A stretch of DNA of 64,000 nt from Henckelia pumila (Eukaryota; Streptophyta; Magnoliopsida; Lamiales; Gesneriaceae), in assembly GCF_033568475.1 (NCBI RefSeq), contig NC_133123.1, forward strand, positions 150,241,753-150,305,752, given 5' to 3'. The position numbers were made by a program, and so were the translations under genes. This document shows, one piece after another, positions 46,792-58,460 of this stretch (its first letter is position 1; each line of letters opens with the position of its first letter). The notes under the pieces were generated by a model. It had not been told where the DNA came from. It ran no database searches and saw only the letters and a program-made list of their open reading frames with translations.

Positions 46792-47538
46792 CAGTGACGT
46801 AATGAGAAACTTTTTCGATCCTGGGTTGATTATTTTTTGACGGGTTGTTCGTCGTCATTGTAATCCCATTAAAAAAACCAGCTGATTATGAAATAAATAT
46901 ACAATTAACTTTTTTAAAAAACTAACTAGTTTTATACATTCAATGTGTAACAATAAAGTCGCAAAAAGAACAACGAAAAAGAAAAAAATGCAACATGAAA
47001 AAAAAATTCTGGGAACCATTTACTCGAACAATATAAGAAATGAGATAGACCCAATATACAAGCTATAAATCGATGACAACACAAATAAATGCAAAACACA
47101 AACATAATCTCAATAATAGTCTAGAATTCAACAAATGTGTCATCATAAATAAAATTGACTTATCCAAACAAATAAACTTAAGAATTAACAAATTTTCAAC
47201 AATAAACTTGGTCATTAAGAAGATATTTAAATTTGACTATCATAACTATTAACCGAATTTGAGGTGAGGGAGAAATAGAGAAATTGATTAGTGGGTCATG
47301 TATTCACATGAATGTTATTTTTAATGGAAAAATTAAATTTAATGGGATAAAAAAATTCAATGTGCTAATTAAATTTAATGGGCTAAATATTCAAAAAAAA
47401 ATTAAATAGGGCTGAAACCCAATAAAAAATAAAAAAAACACATCAAACCCAATAAAAAAAATACATTTTCTAATAACTTAAAAAAAAAAAAACTAACCAG
47501 GACTGGAGCCCACCCCAGCCTTTGGGGTACCGTCCCTG
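46792..47538. mobile_element. Degenerate hAT-like non-autonomous element
   Basis: The left end, CAGTGACGTAATGAG, and the right end, GGTACCGTCCCTG, are approximate inverted repeats of the CAGNGACG type. The right part has the GGAGCCCACCCCAGCC wording common to such plant elements. The flanks CTTGTTAT (46784-46791) and GATGTTAT (47539-47546) agree at 6 of 8 positions, as expected for an old 8-bp target duplication. No transposase sequence remains. Confidence 0.5.
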
Positions 47539-48007
47539 GATGTTATCCTTCAATACGTACTAGATAAATCTTTTGGTTAATGTAATAATTTACAAACTAC
47601 ATTGACATAGGTAAAATATATTGAGAATTTTCTGTGCGACAAGTTTACCTGAGAAGTATTAATAATGAGAATCAAATTACTGATCATTAACCAAAGTTAC
47701 CAAACGCTGACTTACTCTATTATGTTTTCGTTTTAAAATGTTAATATACTGTTAATGTTCATTCAAATGTAAAGTTCCTTAAACCACATATAATGTTGAT
47801 AGACCGGATTGTTTTTATATTTGTAAATTTTTAAATAAAATATAAACTAAAACGACATAAAAAAAACTAGAATTTTGGATAAATCTAATGATTTGAATAA
47901 AAAATTTAAAATAAATTTTACTTTCAAACACATAAATAAATTTATAAAATACAAGAACAAATATAATTAATTTTATTATATTCGTTCCGATGAGCAGAAG
48001 TTTATGC

Positions 48008-48064
48008 TGGGCTGAATTTATTTGGGTCGGACACGTCGTAGAATAAAAGCCCATTTTCAGCCCA
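48008..48064 (+). promoter_or_regulatory. Site II-type motifs upstream of U2A'
   Basis: TGGGCT (48008-48013) and two AGCCCA copies (48048-48053 and 48059-48064) lie 170-225 bp before the ATG. TGGGCY (site II) elements are typical of growth-linked housekeeping plant genes and are bound by TCP factors. They fit a spliceosome gene. Confidence 0.5.
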
Positions 48065-48232
48065 GCTCATTCAAAAGGGAAAGGAATGTGCTAGCTCACA
48101 CAAGAACCTCTCGCCGTCGAGGTTTTTGCCGCTACTACAGCTCTTCACCTTCGAAACAACACTGCAGAAATCGAAACTCGGGAAGAAAAGAGAGCGGGAA
48201 ATCGGTGAGAAGAAGCTCAAAGGTGGGGAGAA

Positions 48233-50677
48233 ATGGTGAGGCTAACGGCGGATTTGATTTGGAAAAGCCCCCACTTCTTCAATGCCATTCGGGAGCGAGA
48301 ATTAGATCTCCGAGGTGTTTCACTCTCTCTGGAAATGTGTGTGATTTGTCTACAAATTTGATATATGTGCTACTCTTGCAGTTTATTTGATTCGTGTTTT
48401 GTTTTCGACAGGAAATAAGATGGCTGTTATTGAAAATATTGGTGCCACTGAGGTTAAATTCTCTTCTATTTCGTCTTACTGTAGCATTCTTTGCGCAACC
48501 ATTTTGATTTTAGCTGAATGTTCTGTTTTTGCTGTACGAAATATCTCTTCCTTTTTTTTTTTTGAAAGTTTTGATGCTTGTGTTTTTAGCTGTTTTGAAA
48601 ATTTACGGAAATTTATGTTGTTATTTGTTCTTTGTTAGTTACTTTTTGGGTTAATTAAAAACTGCAGGACCAGTTTGACACCATTGATTTATCTGACAAC
48701 GAGATTGTCAAGCTCGAGAATTTTCCCTTTTTAAGTCGGCTCGGTACTTTGTTGTTGAACAACAATAGAATTACTCGAATCAATCCCAATCTTGGAGGTG
48801 AGATTTAAACTGGATAAGACACTCAAATTTCCTGCAGAAAAATGTACAACGTGTTTAGTAACTATTTGTTGTGCTAAAAAATTTGCAGAGTTTTTACCCA
48901 AATTGCACACCTTGGTGCTGACTAACAATAGGCTAACTAACCTGGTTGAAATAGACCCGCTTGTATCGCTCCCAAAGCTGCAGTTCCTTAGTCTGCTCGA
49001 CAATAGTATTACAAAGAAACCAAATTACCGTTTGTATGTCATCCACAAGCTGAAGTCTCTTCGTGTGTTGGATTTCAGGAAAGTCAAAGAAAAGGTTAGA
49101 TTCTGTATTTTCAGAGCCTTATTTATTCTGTTCGGACTTAATATTAAATCTTGATCATGACTAGTGTGAAGAACATTTCCTATCCTAATAGACCTCTTTT
49201 CTGATTGCCAGTTCTATACTTTCTTCTTTATGATCTGTTTTTACTTGTGAGTTACATTGTTCACCGCTTCTTCAAAAGCTGCTTATATTTATTCACAATA
49301 TTTTATTCCATTTCTGATAACTATGAAGCAATGTCTTTCCACCTATGTGCTTTGCTAAAAATCTGACTCTGCAATATTACAGGAGCGAGTTGAAGCCAAC
49401 AAATTATTTGCATCCAAAGAAGCTGAAGAAGAAGCCAAAATGGAATCAGTGAAGACAGTTGTACCTGGTGAGATTCCAAGCACCCAAGATGTTGCAAAAG
49501 AGGACCAAGCTCATAAACCAGTTGCTCCTACACCGGAACAAATTTTGGCTATTAAGGTACATTTTTCTTCCACCGTTTCCATTTTATCCTTCCTATTTTA
49601 GGATTGATATGAAAAGTATTATATTGGTTGCATATTCATGGCAACAAAAGTGCCAGTAAAAAGAAGGTATGATAGGTTGCTATTATTCATCTCCTTCAGT
49701 CCCTCAGGTAGTCTTGATAGGAAAATGGATAATTGAGAAGATAAGTAGAAGATTCTGTTTCTTTGTGTAAAAGAAAGGTAATGGTAGGAATATGAATTTG
49801 ATATATTGAGATAGAAGTAAATATTCTGCCTTGGTGTTGAGGTGTTTGATGGAAGAAAAGAATTTTTTTTGAATTCTTCTGTTTTCTTCTCTCTCAGCCT
49901 ATCATACTCCCACTTTTCACATTAGGTTATTATTCCTGGCAATACTCCATAATCTCTGTATTGATTTACGCATGCACCTTCAACTGCCTTTTTCATTCCT
50001 GATATATCATTTGATTCATTTCAGGCTGCCATTGTGAATTCTCAAACTCTTGAGGAGGTGGCAAGACTTGAACAGGTGTGGTGAATTTTTATTTATTGGA
50101 AAACGATTATCTCCTTCTTCTTGACGAACGGTGGTCCATAATTTCATTTGTTTTCGATGATTTTGTGATGATTCTTCAGGCGCTAAAGTCAGGCCAGCTT
50201 CCAGCTGATCTGAATATCAGTGAGAGTGACAGTGTGCCTAAAAATGGAAGTGCCCAACCGGATAATATGATTACTGATGAAAAAGAAGCAAGTGACGAGC
50301 CCAAAGACACCGACTCCGAGCAGAAAGAGGATGAGCCTGCAGAAATGGATGAGGTAACATAATAGCTGAATCTTGCTTTTGTTTTTTATTTTCCTTTCTG
50401 CATTTAGCCTTTGGTCTTGTAGCTGTTATGGCATAAGCATTAACATGACTTTTTTGTCGACGGAAAAAAGGCACTCTTGTCTGAAGACCTTATGATGGGT
50501 GGATATGAAATCAAATTTGATATATCGTCACGATCATCTAATCTTTTAATTCATTATCTTGAAAACCCTATAACATGAGGATAGAAATCGAATTTACGTG
50601 ATTCTCTTGCTCAATTCTCCATCATGTGTACATGGCTTAACATCTTTTTTTATATTTGGTCATCTTATCAGGAATGA
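48233..50677 (+). CDS. U2A': U2 small nuclear ribonucleoprotein A' (287 aa)
   Basis: U2A' is a leucine-rich repeat protein of the U2 snRNP. With U2B'' it binds U2 snRNA stem-loop IV, and it works in branch-point recognition in the nucleus. Exons are 48233-48314, 48412-48452, 48668-48797, 48889-49094, 49383-49556, 50025-50075, 50180-50353 and probably 50672-50677. All introns are GT-AG and all phases join. The protein opens MVRLTADLIWKSPHFFNAI. Leucine-rich repeats follow (IDLSDNEIVKLENFP, LLLNNNRITRINPNL, LVLTNNRLTNLVEID), then NYRLYVIHKLKSLRVLDF, the LRR cap, and an acidic tail. If the last intron is spliced the end is MDEE, the acidic ending I expect from plant homologues. If it is retained, the frame ends at 50362 as MDEVT (288 aa). 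The gene itself is certain; only the last codons are in doubt. Confidence 0.93.
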
Positions 50678-52086
50678 ACTCTGGCTCCTGTCAGTGCACA
50701 ATGCATGTTGTTGTCCATCATGAATTGACTAGAATGGTGTTATAGGTACATTGTGCTTCTGATATCTGTCTTTGTAGCGTAGACTCATCGGAGAGTGTTT
50801 AAAACCTGATACGCGAAGTCAGTCGTCGTCCGTCGGTACGATACCTTGTGCTATATCATATTTCAGGAAAAAAAACCTCGTGTATTGGGGATATTTACAA
50901 ATGGATTTCCAATGCCAAATTCTTGTTGAAATTGCTGAGAGACTTTTAGTTGCTCCAGGGATTATATATATTCCCAACAATCTTTCTTCTCTATGTTGAT
51001 TTGACAGTATCTGTATGGATGGGCCGGTGCTGGTTTAGCCCATTAATGAAAACTCCCATTCAATAGATTTTATTAGCCCAACTCATGTATTTACCGATGA
51101 AATTATCTATAAATATATATCATTTATAATTTTAGTTTATTTTCTCTAATAAAAAAAATATGAATTACTATATATAAATTTACGTTACACTATATCATAA
51201 AAGGTAATGCACGTGAATAATGTTGAAAGCCATGCGAAGTCCTAACAATAGTAAAAGTTGAAACCGAATTCTCACCTAATTCATGTTATAATTGTCCAAT
51301 TTCAACCACTGAATCAACCATGCCTACCGAATGTTTAGTCTAAAGTATATTGTACACAGAAATATAATAAATTAATTATACTATGAAATATTTTTGACCA
51401 AACCATTTTCATTATCACATGGAGATAAAGTCTACATGAGCTCGTGATTTTTCTATGGTTTAATAAAAAACATATTTAATCGATCATCTGAGTTTGAAAT
51501 AAAAATACATGGGATCTAATATTATACGATTGAACTAAAATTAGGAATGTGAAATATGAATACTTAAAACGTGGGAGATTAATCATTGTGATTACGCAAG
51601 TAAAATAATGGTAATCGAAATCAGTGCGACATTAGCAAACCCAAAACAGTGTGCTCTTACTATCCAGTACGCGTCCCCTCCGGATTCAACGCGGTTGACC
51701 AGTAAACTCACTAATTATAGAATATGTAATATGTATGGGAATTAAAAAGTCAAAGTAAATGGCATAGTGTAAATACATTTAATTGTTTTATTTCAAAAAT
51801 AAATGTATAAATACTTCTATATATTATTTATCTGAATTTGTCTAACCATTCATACTTTAAGAATTGAGACACAAACTCATCGTCAAATCTTAACCTTTAT
51901 TGGATAATGTTTCTTGCTACCCACAATTAATATTTCTAGTTTAAAATATATTACGAACTAAAATATAAAGAGAATTATGTATTCTTTTATTTTGGTAGCT
52001 GAAATCATAATGATTTATTCGATAATATTCATAGTTCGATCTAATGGTGATAAATGAGTCGCATGTATATTCTTTTATTTTGGCAT
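50678..52086. other. U2A' 3' region and AT-rich intergenic sequence
   Basis: The first part should be the U2A' 3' untranslated region. The remainder is AT-rich with no supported gene or mobile element. Confidence 0.4.
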
Positions 52087-52097
52087 TTGTCTCCTTT

Positions 52098-52360
52098 CTT
52101 TAAAAAATGATTGACCCCGAAGGGGACCCCATTCCACATGAGTTAGAGGCTCATTGGCTCATACGAAGGGTAAATCGAGGGATGTGCACGAACGGCAGGG
52201 ACCTGAAGGAGGGAGCACATAACCCAATCCCCAGAGCATACCGCCTACAATATTTCAGCAGGGAATATGCTCCACACGAGGATCGAACCCGCAACGCTGG
52301 GGAATTTCTTCCTACGTCACCTCAGGTCTTACCAACTTGTCTATGCCCCTGTGGGCGCAG
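52098..52360 (-). mobile_element. tRNA-derived SINE with 11-bp target duplications
   Basis: On the minus strand the head starts CTGCGCCCACAGGGGC. An A-box-like TAGACAAGTTGG (52332-52343) and a B box GGGTTCGATCC (52280-52290) follow at pol III promoter spacing. The body ends in a T run, as in Au-type plant SINEs. The flanks TTGTCTCCTTT (52087-52097) and TTGTCCCCTTT (52361-52371) are an 11-bp direct repeat with one mismatch. The 138-codon open frame on the other strand (52107-52523) is an accident of the SINE sequence. SINEs are moved by LINE reverse transcriptase. Confidence 0.88.
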
Positions 52361-52371
52361 TTGTCCCCTTT

Positions 52372-55300
52372 ACCTCTATGTAATGTTGTTCATGCACGCG
52401 ACGAGTTCATATTCCCCTGTGCACATTATGTGTGTGTGTAAATATCAGGTGCTTCAACCCTACAGATGGGGTACATCTGTATTTCCATGTGAGTTCCACA
52501 TAAAAATTATGGACCGCACATGAAAATTGGCCAATTAGAGCCAATACCCTTCTTAGGCTCGAATTCCCCGTAAATATAATGTTTTGATGTCTTAAAACTT
52601 TATATAATTAATTGATTCAAAAAAAAAGTTTATATAATTAAGTAATTGTTTGGGTCCTAAACACAAATACACAATTGGCTGCTTGGTATATGCCACTTGT
52701 TGCGATACGTACTATTCAATGAGAACAAACTTTATGAATTTTACCTACTTATTTTTTGGTTTGCTCTAAAATAATTTATTTTAATTACATAATTTTTTTG
52801 CCAATAATAATTTTTTTTGACACGTGTTTAAAATTTTTATCGGAGACACACTATACCAATGATTTTTATTTTATTTTCATCTTGTTAATTTGATACTAAA
52901 ATTTTGATGAAGTCTAGAGTTCAAGACTTTTATTATAATAAAACCCCGTCACAGCTAAAGAAAAAAAAAAGGAAGGAAAGTTGTTTTCGGCCCATTGTTT
53001 GTAATGTACAGAATCTCATATTTAAATTAAGTTATTAGATATCATATGATCAACGTTATAAAGATTATATTATCCCTAAGTCAACCATTATTCAAGAGTT
53101 GCAACCCATGAACCATGATAACGTAAATTTGTTGTGTCTTAAATATCAAATCAAATAAGATTTTGAGAAATTAAAAAAGAGTACAGAACACGAAAAAATA
53201 CAAATAATACAAGTGTTTCATGATTTGATTCGACCTGCGATCCATTTCAAGAGTAGAGTGGGAAAAAAAAAAAAACAAATCCTTTATAAGTCAAAAGAAG
53301 ATTACAAAATATTAAGCACGGCTGCATGTTACTGTATTAAGTTCCAAGATTTCTCCAATATGCACCTTATAGATAGTATAGTTATAGTTTTCTTCCATAT
53401 TATAAAAAAAAAAAAATCATCGCATTTTTATTGTTTTCCATGCTATTTTCGTGTAAGATCGAAATATATATTATATCATATTAATATCATTTATTTTAGA
53501 GTATATTTCCTGTGAGACAATAACTCGATATTGTAATAATGTAGTAAAAACAATTTTTTAATACAATAATAATTTTTTTATATGTCAATTCGAAGATATA
53601 TTTAACAAAATTATCATGTAAAATAATCTCGTAAAAAAATTTTAGATTATTTAAGTGGGGAGGAAGGAGAAGGTAAGTGACAAGAAACTCGCTCAATTGG
53701 ACGAGGTCTTTTTGCATGTCGTTTTTATTGAAATCTTTATATTTTCAAAATGGATTCAAATCACATTACCGTGTTTGGGAATTGACCATTGAATTTGTGG
53801 CTGCCAGTTGGTGAAAACTCTGTGTATCGAATTGAACAGTTGGAATTATGTATGAAATTTATTTATACAAGACAACAAAAATATTTAAATCACATAAAAT
53901 TTTAAGCGAATAGTATAATTGAATTTGTCAATGATTTATAAATATAATTTGATTTTTTATATATAAATTAGAATCGAGAAGCTTATTTTAATTATATTTA
54001 ACATTTTGAAAATTTTGTTGGTCGGATACAACTGTTAACAGAACAAATATTGTACCTACCCTTGAATTTTATTTTCCTTCAAATTTTAGAATATGATGCG
54101 TCATTTTTGAAAATAGCTGACGGGCCCTACTTAGATGTCTAATATGGAAATCCAAATTCATAAATAATATTAAAATGGAGTAAATAATTATTAATATTAG
54201 CATAACGACTCTTGATTGATGCTTGATTAACGATCTTTCCGACACCAAGTTATCCACACACTAACGTAAGCTAGTAATTCAACATTTTCCAAAATAAAAT
54301 TGTTTTTTAGAAAGCAACACATAATTGTTTTTTTAATCTCTCTGTATTAGGTTTTAAGTTTATACTATATACGTGCTAATGATTGAAGTACACATGATGC
54401 ATGTGCAAAAAATCAACGATAAATCCGAAATATATATAGAGATTTGACGTGATGATTATATTTACTTGGGTACGAAATTGAAAAAATGGTGTGACGATTT
54501 AATTTGAATGGGATCTTGAATACGAACTGGGAAAATATGCAATTAAATTTGCGATATATATATATATAATATAATATTCAGAATGTGCATGAATGAATGG
54601 CATTTAGGAGGAGCATGGAGATTCGAGAATATCTACATTATTATCTATATAATAAATAATAAATGAGAAAAGGATGCATGTCAATTGATGAAAATGAACA
54701 ATGTTCAAAATTAGAGAGAAAACACTTTTTCAGTCAACTTTCAGCAACAAACTGATGCAATTTTAATTATATATATACAGCGACAAAATCTGAAATGTTG
54801 AAATAATTTAATTAATTAATAGATAAAACCCTACAAAATTCGCACAAAAAATATTGTGACATCATCTTTCACGTTAATTTTATCATACTGATTTCTTACC
54901 CGACATGTCCATAAAACTAAAAATATTACTTTTCGCTGAAAATATAAAATAGATCAACCTTGACGGATAATACATCCATGGATCATTTCACATATAAAAG
55001 AGTACAAATTTAAATACTTTACATAGGGAAATAACTTGTTCATTTTTTTTATTTTGGTTATTAACTTTTCAAAACTTGGTTTTGGTAGACTAAATTTTAG
55101 TTTTCGGCTATTTCGATTCAATTGTTGACCTGACATCGGATAATGATGACGTGAAACCGAAAAATTCTTATATGTCAAGATGTCATATCAGCAATTAGAC
55201 CAAAATTGTTAAAAATTAAAAACTATTATATTAAAACCAAACTTTTGAAAAACTAATTAATCAAAACAAAAGATGGATAAGTTAATTGAAAAAATAATTG

Positions 55301-55560
55301 TATTTATCGCAAAAAGTTGAATCACTTACGTGTTCATATAATCATATATGATAAATTAAATTATCTGTTTTCTCCCTAATATATTTTAACCTTTTGTTCA
55401 ACAATTTACGCACAATCATACCTACAATCTGATAGATTATTTACTTTTTTAAGTCCAAAAGATTGACTAAAATTTTGATATCGAAGATAACACAGCACAA
55501 ACATAGCACCACAAGTTCTTCTAATTAATTTAACAAAAACAAAAAGGCATTGGTAAGGTA
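52372..55560. other. AT-rich intergenic stretch
   Basis: Over 3 kb contain no supported gene. Low-complexity A/T tracts dominate. The parts at about 53500-53640 and 54850-54960 have short words recalling the GAGACGGTCTCA-type dispersed repeat, but they are too worn to delimit. Confidence 0.4.
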
Positions 55561-55568
55561 ATGTCGAT

Positions 55569-56016
55569 TAGGGATGGCAATGGGGCGGGCGGGGACGGGT
55601 TTGCCGTCCCCATCCCCGCCCCCGAATTTTACCCCGTCCCCATCCCCGGTCCTGCTTAACCGGGGAATCCCCGTCCCCAAACCCGCAGGGATCAAATCAT
55701 CGTCCTCGTCCCCGTCCCTTATTGCAGATTCCGACATGAAATTTTCGTTTTTCCAACTCATTTTCTTTACATAAATCCAATACATACATATAACATTATA
55801 ATCTCAGCTTATTATTATTATTTATTTATTTATTTATTTAATATATTTTCGGGACTATTGGGGCGGGTTCGGGGATGTGGATGGCCTCCCCACTCCCCTG
55901 CGGGGATTTTAAAAAAATCCCCGAACCCAAAACTCTCCCAACTCTCCCCCGAACCCGCTCCCGTTTTGGGTTTTCCACGCGGGAACCCGAACCCGCGGGA
56001 AAAATTGACATCCTTA
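55569..56016. mobile_element. GC-rich hAT-type MITE with perfect 8-bp target duplication
   Basis: The left end is TAGGGATGGCAAT and the right end ATTGACATCCTTA, inverted repeats matching at 11 of 13 positions. ATGTCGAT is present at both 55561-55568 and 56017-56024. The 448-bp element has no transposase. Its two arms are rich in CCCCGTCCCC/GGGGACGGG words and surround an AT-rich centre. An 8-bp duplication and TAGGGATG ends place it in the hAT superfamily. Confidence 0.9.
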
Positions 56017-56026
56017 ATGTCGATGC

Positions 56027-56124
56027 CACCCGCAGGGTCCCTGCGGGTGACGTAGCGGATTGTGATTGGATAAAATTAGTGGACCTAACATGGGATCCAC
56101 TGATTTTACTCAATCACAATCCGC
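56027..56124. repeat. Two adjacent inverted repeats next to the hAT MITE
   Basis: A perfect 11-bp palindrome arm pair (56027-56037 and 56039-56049, CACCCGCAGGG) sits around one base. It is followed by a longer hairpin: the arm from 56055, GCGGATTGTGATTG..., pairs with the arm ending ...CAATCACAATCCGC at 56124, about 31 bp each with a few mismatches and a 7-base loop. It may be a small foldback element; no target duplication was found. Confidence 0.75.
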
Positions 56125-56518
56125 CACGACACTACTTTGCGAGTGGCATGTACTAAACCGACACGCACTTAGATGTGCCCTCCACAACAATTTTCTTGAA
56201 CCTGAGAACCCACCACGCACTCCAAATCCACGAACAATTGCAATGCAAATTAATAGACGTAAATTGACGTTAATGCTGACGTATCCTATGCGGCGATTTC
56301 ATATCTGTATATAAAATCGAGAAAAAAAAACATACAAGTTAGTAGAGTAATTAAGACCGTGATTTTGACAGATAACAAGACCAAAAAAAATGTAATTTCT
56401 CTGTTTGTATGTTTTTTGTTTTTTGTTTTTTCAGTTTACAAACGGTCACCAAGTTATGGTAAGACGGATTACTATCCTTTTTTCCCCTACTACTTTTATT
56501 GCTTAATTACTTGTATTA

Positions 56519-56763
56519 AGGCACCGTTTGATTTGAGTGATAGGATAAGTAATCCATAGATAAGTAATATAATGTAAATTAAAAATAAATAAGAAAAAAT
56601 AGTTAATACATTATTTGATTTGATGTATAGATTATAATTTATTTGATTTAATTGATGTAAAATTATTAGTTAATAAATAGATAAATAATATGACGAAAAT
56701 AAGGCAAAATTAATTGAAATAAGTTATACATAAATTAATAATATATTAAACCAAACAATGCCT
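56519..56763. mobile_element. Tourist-like (PIF/Harbinger) MITE
   Basis: The ends AGGCACCGTTTGATTTGA and TTAAACCAAACAATGCCT are inverted repeats (14 of 18 positions). A TTA on each side (56516-56518 and 56764-56766) is the 3-bp target typical of PIF/Harbinger elements. The 245-bp interior is AT-rich and non-coding. Confidence 0.75.
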
Positions 56764-58073
56764 TTAAAATGATAACGCGAGTAAATATATATGATTAATC
56801 TAAGATCCTTGAATATGGTCAAAATTTATTGCCAAAAATAGGCCAAATGTGAGGCAGTGTCGACACAATTGTTGACCAAGAAAAGTAAAAAAAATATTAA
56901 CCACCAGACGCCAATGCATGTGTAGGTGGGGGAGAAGAAATTTCTTAACGTTTAAGGTTCTTCTATATATCCAAGTAGAAGGTTGTTCGAAATCTCAGAA
57001 GCTTCCTCCCAGTACACATTTTGTAACTAAACAGTTGTCCTAAACCCTTGTACAAAACAAGGATTGGATTTAATTCTACTTGAAAATTTAGATAAAATGT
57101 AGGGTCGAACATTTTTAGCTCTACCAAAAGTTATATTTAGAACTAACGGTGTAACTGATCAAATATTTTAAATTATACAGTAGCTCAAGTGTTGACGTAC
57201 ATACTCATCAAGGACAATTATTATAACCCAAGATAAAGGGATTTATTTAACTAAATAACTTCCGTTTGACCATGATTTGGAAATATAACCTTCTTAATTT
57301 TTTCCTTTGTTTTGTTTTTGCATTTCATTTGTATTTGAAGGTCATTTTGCAAATTTTTTTGAAATGTCATAAATCAAAAAATTTGGTTGACCAAGGTCAT
57401 TTTTCAAACTCTCTCCAAAATAAAGTCTATACATATATTTTTAAAAATCCACTGGATGATCATCCTCACTCGATCCGATCTTACTGAAACAGGGAGAATT
57501 CGAAAAATCAAATTCGCTCAGATATTTTAATCCAAACACAACGTTAAAATAAATAAACTTTCAATCTTAATATGAATCTTTTACTTTTTTTGTTGTCGCA
57601 ATTTGCGTTATTTTTTCGCAAGAATGTTTATACGAAACTACTTTTTTCGAAAAATTTTAGTGTTTTTTTTTCAAAAAAATAATATTATAGTACAGATATT
57701 AGCACTATATTGATGCGGTATAATGCCACATTAACGTCCCATGAAAAACGATTAAAACTGAAAAAAAAAAACAAATTATAATTTAAATTCATTAATATAA
57801 AATATAAAAATCATAAATAAACAAACATATAAAAACAAAATTACAGTTACCCTTTTGAAATATTAATTCTATCCATCACACAATATGCGGAATTATAATG
57901 TCAAATAAACCACAATAAACAAACTCTGTATAACATACTAGTCCAAGAAAATGTTTATATAAATAATTAAACTCTTGATCTTTTGCTAAAAATTTACATA
58001 TTTCACCAAGTTGGTCCTTCGATTGAAAGCGGAACCATGCCTTCTTTTGCAAATGTGAAGGTGGTAAATAAAA
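56764..58073. other. Distal upstream region of the RBOHD-type gene
   Basis: It is AT-rich with no supported gene. It probably includes distal regulatory sequence for the plus-strand oxidase gene. Confidence 0.4.
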
Positions 58074-58220
58074 TTGACTAGAGATATTTCCTATTCAAGA
58101 GGACCCATTAAAATATAATATATGAAAATGTAATATCAAGACTTTTTGTACTACAATTTTCGAGTATTTCACCATTTTGTGCGTATATTTTGCAGCACGA
58201 ATTATATTATATGTTATAAA
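58074..58220 (+). promoter_or_regulatory. RBOHD-type promoter: W-box and TATA box
   Basis: TATAAA at 58215-58220 lies about 245 bp before the ATG. A W-box core, TTGACT (58074-58079), lies about 140 bp before that. W-boxes bind WRKY factors, which regulate immune RBOH genes. The long 5' leader this implies is inferred and unproven. Confidence 0.45.
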
Positions 58221-58460
58221 AGTCCATAAACAAGACTCTTTCTCCACACACACACATATCTCCATTAACTCTCTGTTTTTCAAAAAAGAGAAGCTCCAGA
58301 CTTGGTAAGAAGGAAGAAGCAAAAACCGAGTAAAAAGCCAAGAAAATTAGTCTTCCAAAATCTCCATTTATTATAGTCAAAATCGTGGGCTCTTTTCAAG
58401 TATATACCAAAGCCATTACACTCAGAATTTTCATATACTACTTTTTTTTTAAAGCTTCAT

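Noticed and set aside
52107..52523. 138-codon open frame
   Set aside because: It is the reverse strand of a SINE with pol III boxes and target duplications, not a gene.
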